Positions 15,582 through 22,241 of a DNA stretch of 22,241 bases are shown here, piece by piece (positions within the stretch are counted from its first letter, which is position 1; each line of letters opens with the position of its first letter). The notes under the pieces are model-generated. The model saw only the letters and a program-made list of their open reading frames with translations, was not told the origin of the DNA and did no database searches. Origin of the DNA: UBA3210 sp963648895 (lineage in GTDB: Bacteria; Bacillota_I; Bacilli_A; RFN20; CAG-449); contig CAVJGK010000012.1 in assembly GCA_963648895.1 (NCBI GenBank), forward strand, positions 1 to 22,241, written 5' to 3'. The position numbers were made by a program, and so were the translations under genes.

Positions 15582-15615
15582 AAAACTAGTTTTCGAAAGA
15601 AAATTAGTTTTTTTT
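15582..15615 (+). terminator. Terminator of pfp
   Basis: A 13-bp stem (15582-15594 with 15599-15611, one G-T pair) closes a GAAA tetraloop and is followed by T residues to 15615. Confidence 0.95.
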
Positions 15616-15620
15616 CATCT

Positions 15621-15629
15621 TGTTATATA
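15621..15629 (+). promoter_or_regulatory. Possible extended -10 promoter of the DMT transporter
   Basis: TG-T-TATATA at 15621-15629 lies five bases after the pfp terminator T-run. A start near 15636 would give a leader of about 21 bases. The A/T-rich context makes this a weak call. Confidence 0.3.
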
Positions 15630-15656
15630 TTAAAATATATAGCGTTGGTGAAAAAA

Positions 15657-16601
15657 ATGAAAACAAAGCAAGAAGTAAACTCATTCATTTTATTATTAAT
15701 TACTACTCTGATCTGGGGTAGTGCTTTTGTGTTCCAAGATATTGCTTCACAATATGTTGGAAGTTACACATTTAATTGCATTCGTTTCTTAATTGCTTTT
15801 ATTATCATGTTACCTTTTGCTATCTATCGCCAAAAGAAATTAAAAAAAGAGAATAAGAATAATTCATTAAAAGAGATTATTATCTCTTCTTCCATATGTG
15901 GATTTTTCTTAATAGGCGCTTCGATATTACAACAATTTGGTGTCGGTATGGTTGGTGCAGGAAAATCCGGCTTTATCACATCGATGTATTTAGTAATTAT
16001 TCCAGTTTTATTATTTATTTTCGCTCATAAACGTTATTCTTGGAATGTCTATTTAGGAATTGTTGTCGCAGTTATTGGATTATATTTACTTTCAGTTAAA
16101 GGCGATTTTTCTTTAGAAACTGGCGATTTATTATTAATTGGTTCAGCCTTTATGTTTGCTTTCCAAATTATATCCACTGGATATTTCGCTAAAAATATGG
16201 ATCCTATTACTTTATCTTGTGGCCAATCTTTAGTTTCATTTGTGATTGCTTTAATTCCAACTTTAATATTTGATCAACCTACATTTACTCAAATTGGAAG
16301 TGCAATTTGGCCTATTTTATATGTTTCTGTATTTTCTACATGCGTTGCTTATACATTACAAATTGTTGGTCAAAGGCATTTAAATGAAACTCTTGCAAGT
16401 TTAGTCATGTCATTTGAATCTGTCTTTTCTGCTTTATTTGGTGCGATTTTCTTAAGTCAATATTTATCTTTAAGAGAATATATTGGATGTGGAGTTATCT
16501 TTATTGGTGTTATTTTAGCGGAATTATCTTTTAAAAAGAAAGATAAAAGCGAAACTTGTAACAATGAAGAAGGGATAATCACTAATCAAGAAAGTGAATA
16601 A
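15657..16601 (+). CDS. EamA/DMT superfamily transporter
   Basis: The ATG at 15657 gives 314 residues. In-frame TTG (15645) and GTG (15648) codons upstream are less likely starts: GGTG at 15647-15650 can serve as a weak ribosome site for the ATG. The protein has about ten membrane helices in two EamA repeats. The first opens with TLIWGSAFVFQD. The second contains the conserved region around GQRHLNETLASLVMSFESVF, ending in the last two helices. A 20-odd residue charged tail (KKKDKSE...) follows. Such proteins are inner-membrane metabolite or amino-acid exporters; the substrate cannot be predicted. It stands alone between the pfp and mutS2 terminator/promoter pairs, giving no functional clue. 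Confidence 0.9.
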   Translation: MKTKQEVNSFILLLITTLIWGSAFVFQDIASQYVGSYTFNCIRFLIAFIIMLPFAIYRQKKLKKENKNNSLKEIIISSSICGFFLIGASILQQFGVGMVGAGKSGFITSMYLVIIPVLLFIFAHKRYSWNVYLGIVVAVIGLYLLSVKGDFSLETGDLLLIGSAFMFAFQIISTGYFAKNMDPITLSCGQSLVSFVIALIPTLIFDQPTFTQIGSAIWPILYVSVFSTCVAYTLQIVGQRHLNETLASLVMSFESVFSALFGAIFLSQYLSLREYIGCGVIFIGVILAELSFKKKDKSETCNNEEGIITNQESE

Positions 16602-16615
16602 AAAATTATAAATTA

Positions 16616-16644
16616 TTTATATTATATCAATTTATTGATATAAT
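16616..16644 (+). promoter_or_regulatory. mutS2 promoter embedded in the preceding terminator
   Basis: TTTATA (16616-16621), a 17-base spacer and TG-A-TATAAT (16636-16644) make a good extended -10 promoter. The -10 is the 3' arm of the DMT terminator. Start is predicted near 16651, leaving a 17-base leader with GAGGTG at 16658-16663. Confidence 0.55.
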
Positions 16645-16650
16645 TTTTTT
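16621..16650 (+). terminator. Terminator of the DMT gene, overlapping the mutS2 promoter
   Basis: ATTATATCAA (16621-16630) pairs with TTGATATAAT (16635-16644) around a TTTA loop, a perfect 10-bp stem, followed by a T-run to 16650. Its 3' arm contains an extended -10 element. Confidence 0.88.
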
Positions 16651-16667
16651 GTCTTTTGAGGTGTTTT

Positions 16668-18971
16668 ATGAAGGATATATACGAAACTTTTGAATTTAAT
16701 CAAATCGTTAAAATGATTGAACCATATGCTAAAACAGAAATAGGTTTAAACAATATTAGAAATTTAAAAATGTATGAAAATGTTTCTTTATTAAATGATG
16801 AATTATCACATTTAGAAGAAGTTATTTCTTATACTCAAAAATACCGTAATTTAAAGATTTATCCTCATAAAGATATTAAATCTCGTATTGCATTGATAAA
16901 AAAAGGTGGAATTGGTAATGTTGAATTCTTTTACCAAGTCCATCAATATTTACAAAATGCCAAAGAGTTGATTGATGAAACAATTAAAGATGCTTCTTAC
17001 CCTTATTTAAATAGTTTAATTTCTTCTTTAAATGGCTTAGAAAATCTTCAATATCGTATTGAAAAAGTAATTAATAAAGATTTAACAATATCTGATAATG
17101 CATCTTCTTCTTTAAGAGAAATTAGAAAGCAATTAAGAAATGAAATTGCATCACAACAAAAAATCATGAATTCTTTAATGATCAAATATAAAGATTATTT
17201 AAATGATGAACATGTTGCATTAAGAAATTCTAATTATACTTTATCAATCAAACAAACTTATAAAAATAAAGTTGATGGGGTTGTTGTTGATGAATCTACT
17301 TCGGGTAATACTGCCTTTATTGAGCCTTTAGAAATTATTGTTTCTAATAATAAGATTCAACGTTTAAAAGAAAAAGAAAAAGAAGAAATTGATATTATCC
17401 TAAGCGAATTAACCAAATCTTGTTATAACAATATCGATGATATTCAAGTAGATCAAGAGGTAATTACTTATTTAGATTTTTTAATCGCAAAAGCAAATTT
17501 TGCATTAGATAATAATCATTTAGTTCCTCATATCGTTAATGAAAAAAAGATTTCTTTTATTGGAGCGAGACATCCATTAATTGATGTTAATAAAGTAGTC
17601 AAAAATGATTTTGTTTTAGATAAACAAAAAATCATGATTATCACAGGACCTAATGCTGGTGGTAAAACAGTTGCTTTAAAAGTAATTGGTTTATTAGTTA
17701 TTATGGCTCAATGTGGTTTAGCTTTACCTACATCCAAGGTTGGTGAATTATCATTTTTCAAAAATGTTTATGTCGATATGGGTGATTCTCAATCATTAAT
17801 TGATAATCTTTCAACTTTCTCAGGACATATTAAAAACTTAAAAGAAATTGTTAAAGAAGTTGATTCTTCTTCGTTAGTTATTTTTGATGAACTTGGAAGT
17901 GGTACTTCTCCTTTAGATGGTGAAGCTTTAGCGATAGGTACAATTAAATATCTCCACTTAAAAGATGCTTTTGGTATTATTACATCCCATTTTGATGGAG
18001 TAAAATCTTTTGCTTTAGAAGAAAATTATATTTTAAATGCTTCTATGGCATTTGATGAAGAAAATATTACTCCTACTTATCGTTTAAGACTTGGTGTTGC
18101 AGGTAAATCTTATGGTCTAGAGATGGCTTATCGAATGGGATTAGAAAAACAAATTTTAGAAACTGCATCTACCTATTTAGAAGAAAAAAGAAAGTCTGAT
18201 AAAGAAGTGACTTTAAAAATGCTTCAACAAAAATTAGAAGAAAATGAACTTATTCAATACCAATTAAAAGAAAAAGAAGATTTATTAAATAAGAAAGTTC
18301 AATCTTTAGAAAATCAAAGAAAAGAGTTACAAAGACAAATTGATTTAGTCAAGAAAAATGCGGAAGAAGAAAAAGAAAAACTTGTCGATGAAACAAAGAA
18401 AAAGATTGAAAAAGCTTATGATGAATTTATTTCTTCAAAAGATATTAAACTTCATGAAGTGATCAAAGTTAAAAAAGACTTAGATGATTTATTAGATGAT
18501 AGTGAAGAAAATGAAGAATCTTCTTATATTCCTTCCATTGGTGATTATGTTAGAGCCAATGATTATGGAGTACTTGGTAAAGTAATTAGAATTAAAGGTG
18601 ATAATGTAACTATTTTATCTGATGGAGGAATGAATATTACTTCTAAAATTAATACATTAACTAAAATTTCTAAATCTAAACAACCTAAGAAAAAAGTTTA
18701 TACTCCATCATATAAACTTGATAAAAAAGTCCCTCTTGAATGCAATATTGTCGGTTTCCATATCGAAGAAGGTATAAGAGAGATTGATAAATATTTAGAT
18801 GATGCTATTACAGCTCATTATTCAGAAGTAAGAATTATTCATGGTTCAGGTACTGGTAAATTAAGAACAGCCGTTCATGAATATTTAAATAAAAGAAAAG
18901 ATATTAAATCATATCGTCTAGGTGGATTAGGCGAAGGAGGAGTAGGAGCGACAGTTGTTTGCTTAAAATAA
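16668..18971 (+). CDS. mutS2: MutS2 (ribosome-splitting / anti-recombination ATPase)
   Basis: MutS2 lacks the mismatch-recognition domain of MutS. In Firmicutes it suppresses recombination and splits collided ribosomes. The ATG at 16668 gives 767 residues, close to the usual 780. The TTG 12 bases upstream is part of the Shine-Dalgarno region and is rejected. Core and clamp helices occupy about 1-300. Walker A GPNAGGKT is at 327-334, and Walker B and signature VIFDELGSGTSP at about 404-415. A long charged coiled coil runs about 500-610, then a KOW-like strand region near 623-650, and a C-terminal Smr domain about 688-767 with HGSGTGKLR (725-733). The Smr opening motif, normally close to LDLRG, reads LECNIVGF here, so its nuclease site may be altered. 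uvrC begins three bases after the stop. Confidence 0.96.
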   Translation: MKDIYETFEFNQIVKMIEPYAKTEIGLNNIRNLKMYENVSLLNDELSHLEEVISYTQKYRNLKIYPHKDIKSRIALIKKGGIGNVEFFYQVHQYLQNAKELIDETIKDASYPYLNSLISSLNGLENLQYRIEKVINKDLTISDNASSSLREIRKQLRNEIASQQKIMNSLMIKYKDYLNDEHVALRNSNYTLSIKQTYKNKVDGVVVDESTSGNTAFIEPLEIIVSNNKIQRLKEKEKEEIDIILSELTKSCYNNIDDIQVDQEVITYLDFLIAKANFALDNNHLVPHIVNEKKISFIGARHPLIDVNKVVKNDFVLDKQKIMIITGPNAGGKTVALKVIGLLVIMAQCGLALPTSKVGELSFFKNVYVDMGDSQSLIDNLSTFSGHIKNLKEIVKEVDSSSLVIFDELGSGTSPLDGEALAIGTIKYLHLKDAFGIITSHFDGVKSFALEENYILNASMAFDEENITPTYRLRLGVAGKSYGLEMAYRMGLEKQILETASTYLEEKRKSDKEVTLKMLQQKLEENELIQYQLKEKEDLLNKKVQSLENQRKELQRQIDLVKKNAEEEKEKLVDETKKKIEKAYDEFISSKDIKLHEVIKVKKDLDDLLDDSEENEESSYIPSIGDYVRANDYGVLGKVIRIKGDNVTILSDGGMNITSKINTLTKISKSKQPKKKVYTPSYKLDKKVPLECNIVGFHIEEGIREIDKYLDDAITAHYSEVRIIHGSGTGKLRTAVHEYLNKRKDIKSYRLGGLGEGGVGATVVCLK

Positions 18972-18974
18972 AAT

Positions 18975-20729
18975 ATGAATGACAAGGTTTTAGCGAAAAT
19001 TGATTTGTTAACATATGTTCCCGGCGTTTATTTAATGAAAGATAAAGAAGGGACAATTATTTATGTTGGAAAAGCTAAATCTTTAATTAAAAGAGTCAAA
19101 CAATATTTTACTCGTCCTCAAGAAGGTAAAGTTTTAAGAATGGTTAGAGAGGTCGATGATTTTGATACAATCGAAACTCCTAGTGAAAAAGAAGCTTTAT
19201 TACTTGAAATTAATTTAATTAGGAAATATTATCCAAAATATAATATTTTATTAAAAGATGGTAAATCTTACCCATATATTGCTTTAAATAGACAAGGTGA
19301 TCCATTTTTAAAAATTGCTTATAAAGATAATGATAAACGCTTTAAATATTTTGGACCTTATCCAAATTCTCAAGCGTGTTATAAAACAATTGATTTATTA
19401 AATAAAATCTTTCCTTTAAGAAAATGTAAAACCATTCCTTCTTCTCCTTGTTTATATTATCATTTAGGTCAATGTCTAGGACCTTGCATTAATAATATTG
19501 ATGAAAGCCAATATGAACCATTAATTGAAAAAATCCAACATTTTTTAAATGGGGATACAGGTTCTATCAAAGAAGAATTAAAACAAAAAATGCTTAAAGC
19601 GAGTGAAAATTTAGAATTTGAAACCGCCAATGAAATAAAAATAACGCTAGATTCCATTGATAAAATCTGTCAAAAACAAAATATTCAACTTCAAGATCAT
19701 GTCAATCGTGATGTAATTGGATTTTCCACTAGAGAAGGTTATTTTTCTTTATGCATTATGACTTATCGAAATGGTAATTTACTTGGTAAAAATATCTTCG
19801 TCTTAGAACAATTTGATGATATTAAAGAAGAAATTATTGATAATGTATTTACTTATTATCAAAAACATAATTTACCAAAAGAAATCATTGTTTCTGACAA
19901 TGAAATTTGTGATCTATTAAATGATTTTTTAGATGCAGAAGTTATTTGTCCTACCCGTGGTACCAAAAAAGATTTATTATTAATCGCTTTAGAAAACGCA
20001 AAACATGGATTAGATGAACATTTTTTAACGGCAAGATTAGAAGATGATTCTTTATCTTTATTAGAAGAATTAGGTAAATTATTAAATATTAAAACACCTT
20101 TAAGAATTGAATTATTTGATAATTCCCATTTACAAGGAAGTTATCCAATCGGTGCGATGGTATGTTTTATAAATGGCGAAAAAGCACCTGGCGAATATCG
20201 TAAATTTAATATCACTTGGTCAGAAGGTAATGATGATTTAAAATCGATGGAAGAAGTTATTACTAGACGTTATTCAAGATTATTAAACGAAGAGAAGAAA
20301 ATGCCTGATTTAATTATTGTCGACGGCGGGGATAATCAAATAAATGTCGCCCAAGAAGTATTAAATAATTTAAATCTTGATATACCACTTGCAGGACTTG
20401 CTAAAAATGATAAACATCATACAAATGGACTTATTTATAAAGGCCAATTATATGAAATTGATAAAAAATCTCGTTTATTTTTAATGCTTGTTAGAATGCA
20501 AGATGAAGTGCATCGATATGCCATTACTTTCCATAAAGATAAAAGAGGAAAAGGATTAACTCATTCCTTCTTTGATGATATAAAAGGGATTGGTAAAAAA
20601 AGAAAAGAACTTTTATTGAAAGCTTATCCAACATTAGATAGTTTAAAAAAGGCGGATGTGGTAGAATTATCTCAAATCGTTCCACCAAATATCGCAAGTG
20701 AGATATATGATAGAGTAAATAAGAAATAG
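18975..20729 (+). CDS. uvrC: UvrABC excinuclease subunit C
   Basis: UvrC makes both incisions around a lesion marked by UvrA/UvrB. The 584-residue protein has all parts in order. The GIY-YIG domain (GVYLM at 17-21, IIYVGKAKSL at 28-37) makes the 3' cut. Four cysteines at 151, 159, 167 and 171 match the reported Fe-S cluster pattern. A UVR motif lies at about 201-233, and the RNase H-like 5' nuclease has IELFDNSH (378-385, Asp382), VDGG (449-452, Asp450) and His513. Paired helix-hairpin-helix motifs are at about 535-584 (IKGIGKKRKELLL). It starts three bases after mutS2 and has no Shine-Dalgarno of its own, so translation is probably coupled to mutS2. This operon joins two genome-maintenance functions. 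Confidence 0.98.
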   Translation: MNDKVLAKIDLLTYVPGVYLMKDKEGTIIYVGKAKSLIKRVKQYFTRPQEGKVLRMVREVDDFDTIETPSEKEALLLEINLIRKYYPKYNILLKDGKSYPYIALNRQGDPFLKIAYKDNDKRFKYFGPYPNSQACYKTIDLLNKIFPLRKCKTIPSSPCLYYHLGQCLGPCINNIDESQYEPLIEKIQHFLNGDTGSIKEELKQKMLKASENLEFETANEIKITLDSIDKICQKQNIQLQDHVNRDVIGFSTREGYFSLCIMTYRNGNLLGKNIFVLEQFDDIKEEIIDNVFTYYQKHNLPKEIIVSDNEICDLLNDFLDAEVICPTRGTKKDLLLIALENAKHGLDEHFLTARLEDDSLSLLEELGKLLNIKTPLRIELFDNSHLQGSYPIGAMVCFINGEKAPGEYRKFNITWSEGNDDLKSMEEVITRRYSRLLNEEKKMPDLIIVDGGDNQINVAQEVLNNLNLDIPLAGLAKNDKHHTNGLIYKGQLYEIDKKSRLFLMLVRMQDEVHRYAITFHKDKRGKGLTHSFFDDIKGIGKKRKELLLKAYPTLDSLKKADVVELSQIVPPNIASEIYDRVNKK

Positions 20730-20738
20730 GAGGTATCT

Positions 20739-22238
20739 ATGGAAAATTTAAAATTTATTAAAGATACATTAAAAGAAGTTGAATTATTAGGTCAAATTGA
20801 ATCTAAATTAAGTTTTGATAATCAAGTCAACGTTCCTAAAAATGGACATGATTTAGCAAGTGATCAAATAGGCTATATTGATAATAAAATCTATCATCTT
20901 CTTCATTCTAAATCATATGAAGTCGCGATTATTTCATCTTATGAAAGCATATCTAAATATGAAGAATATGATCAAATACTTGTTAAAAAACTTTATAAAG
21001 ATTATTTAAAAAATAAAAATGTTACAAGTGAATTATCTTCTTCATTCTTAAAAGCGACTAATTCAGCTTTTTCTTCTTGGTTAGAATGTAAAGAAAAGGC
21101 AGATTATGAATCTTTTTATCCATATTTCCAAGAGGTAGTTAGACTTACAAAAGAAACTATTAAAACTAGAGATGAACAAAAAAGTACTATATATGATACT
21201 ATTTTAAATGATTATGAAAAAGGAAGTTCGATTGAAAAACTTGATTCTTTCTTTGCTTTAATCAAAAAAGAATTATTACCATTAATTGAAAAGATTAAAT
21301 CTTGTGATTTAAAAATTAAATCAGATTTTTTACATACTCCAATTTCGATTGAAAGACAAAAGAAGTTTTCTGAATATTTATTAAAATTAGAAAATCATTC
21401 TTCGGATTATTTAGTATTTTTAACTTCTGAACATCCTTTTACATCCGGTTTTGGTAAAGGTGATGAAAGAATTACGACTCACTTTTATGAAAATGATTTC
21501 TTTTCCAATGTTTATTCAACTCTTCATGAAGGCGGTCATGCCTTATTTGATCAAAATGAACCTAAAATTTATGATGAGCATTTTATAAGTGGTCATATGA
21601 CTATGGCAATGCATGAATGCATGTCTAGATTTTATGAAAATATGATTGGTAGAAGTAAAGAATTTACTCATTTAATTTATGAAACATTGATTCAACAAAT
21701 CCCTGAATTTAAAGATGTTTCTGAAGATGAAATTTATAAAGCAATCAATATTGCCACACCAAGTTTAATTCGTACTGAAGCGGATGAACTTACTTATCCA
21801 ATTCATATTTTAATCCGTTATGAAATGGAAAAAGAATTTATTAATTCTGATGTTGATTTTTCAACTTTAAATAAAAAATGGAATCAATTATATAAAGATT
21901 ATTTAGGAGTAGATGTTCCTAATGACAAGGAAGGTATTTTACAAGATGTTCATTGGTGTGATACTTATGGATATTTCCCATCTTATGCCTTAGGAAGTGC
22001 CTATGCAGCCCAAATTTATCATTATATGAGTTTACAATTTGATGTAGAAGAAGCTATTTCTTCTGGAAATATTAAAAAGATTAATGATTTTTTAATCTCT
22101 AATGTTTTCCCATATGCTTCCATCATGGATCCAGATGAATGGATTAAAAAAGTAACTAAGGAAGAATTTAATCCTAATTATTATATTTCATATTTAAAAA
22201 AGAAATTTACTTCTTTATATAATTTAGATGGTGAATAA
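20739..22238 (+). CDS. M32 family metallocarboxypeptidase (carboxypeptidase Taq type)
   Basis: This 499-residue protein is a full-length M32 zinc carboxypeptidase that trims residues from peptide C-termini in the cytoplasm. The zinc site is HEGGH (263-267) with the third ligand Glu293 in MHECMSRFYEN. Other family marks are EHPF (231-234), DERITT (242-247), RTEADELTYPIH (345-356) and HWCDTYGYFPSYALG (405-419). Length agrees with the family's usual 495-510. AGGAGG (20728-20733) overlaps the uvrC stop and sits five bases before the ATG, so it is the third gene of the mutS2-uvrC operon but with its own strong ribosome site. A peptide-recycling role is inferred from the family; no link to DNA repair is known to me. 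The window ends three bases after its TAA. Confidence 0.95.
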   Translation: MENLKFIKDTLKEVELLGQIESKLSFDNQVNVPKNGHDLASDQIGYIDNKIYHLLHSKSYEVAIISSYESISKYEEYDQILVKKLYKDYLKNKNVTSELSSSFLKATNSAFSSWLECKEKADYESFYPYFQEVVRLTKETIKTRDEQKSTIYDTILNDYEKGSSIEKLDSFFALIKKELLPLIEKIKSCDLKIKSDFLHTPISIERQKKFSEYLLKLENHSSDYLVFLTSEHPFTSGFGKGDERITTHFYENDFFSNVYSTLHEGGHALFDQNEPKIYDEHFISGHMTMAMHECMSRFYENMIGRSKEFTHLIYETLIQQIPEFKDVSEDEIYKAINIATPSLIRTEADELTYPIHILIRYEMEKEFINSDVDFSTLNKKWNQLYKDYLGVDVPNDKEGILQDVHWCDTYGYFPSYALGSAYAAQIYHYMSLQFDVEEAISSGNIKKINDFLISNVFPYASIMDPDEWIKKVTKEEFNPNYYISYLKKKFTSLYNLDGE

Positions 22239-22241
22239 TAT

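Noticed and set aside
1..22241. CRISPR array, insertion sequence, phage or toxin-antitoxin genes, tRNA or rRNA
   Set aside because: I saw no regularly spaced direct repeats, transposase or integrase motifs, or tRNA cloverleaf elements in the intergenic gaps, which are mostly under 200 bases and largely explained.
1..22241. Genetic code 4 (TGA = Trp)
   Set aside because: All proteins reach full family length without reading through TGA, and tryptophans at conserved sites (for example in GH31 GIWNDMNE and pckA GWNGTGKR) are TGG.

Overview
The window reads as ordinary chromosome of a low-GC (about 30 % by eye) Gram-positive bacterium of the Bacilli/Mollicutes-like kind, most plausibly an uncultured host-associated or gut lineage related to Erysipelotrichales, RF39 or Acholeplasmatales. 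This rests on strong A/T codon bias, G-rich Shine-Dalgarno sites, DegV, MutS2, a GIY-YIG UvrC, a bacterial-type ProRS, an ATP-type PEP carboxykinase and a pyrophosphate-type phosphofructokinase. Tryptophan is TGG throughout and every protein is of normal family length, so TGA is not read as Trp. None of the 14 genes ends in TGA either (9 TAA, 5 TAG). The species assignment is inference.

Layout. Bases 1-1810 hold the 3' end of a very large gene for a repetitive, Ser/Asn/Asp/Ile-rich, probably surface-exposed protein. Next come degV (1986-2864), a FlaR-type P-loop kinase-like protein (2964-3512), and a convergent single-pass membrane protein of unknown function (3509-4312, minus). Then come proS (4419-6131), holA (6195-7190) and a cytoplasmic GH31 alpha-glucosidase (7258-9513). 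A minus-strand P2A-type cation ATPase (9542-12223) is preceded by a clear yybP-ykoY manganese riboswitch. Divergent from it are pckA (12537-14141) and a PPi-dependent phosphofructokinase (14341-15573). A DMT-family exporter (15657-16601) follows, and the window closes with a tight mutS2-uvrC-M32 carboxypeptidase cluster (16668-22238).

Functional themes. The pckA-pfp pair and the alpha-glucosidase point to fermentative sugar metabolism built around PEP and pyrophosphate. ProS, HolA, UvrC and MutS2 are translation, replication and repair housekeeping. The riboswitch-controlled ATPase is best explained as an Mn2+ (or Mn2+/Ca2+) efflux pump. Transcription is finely divided: nearly every gene has its own Rho-independent terminator, and several promoters sit directly on, or inside, the terminator of the previous gene.

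I found no CRISPR array, insertion sequence, phage gene, tRNA or rRNA. No wholly new system is evident. The most interesting items are the giant repeat protein, the riboswitch-ATPase unit with a readable anti-Shine-Dalgarno switch, the symmetric operator-like repeats before pckA and pfp, a palindrome placed exactly on two overlapping convergent stop codons, and the compact terminator-promoter junctions.
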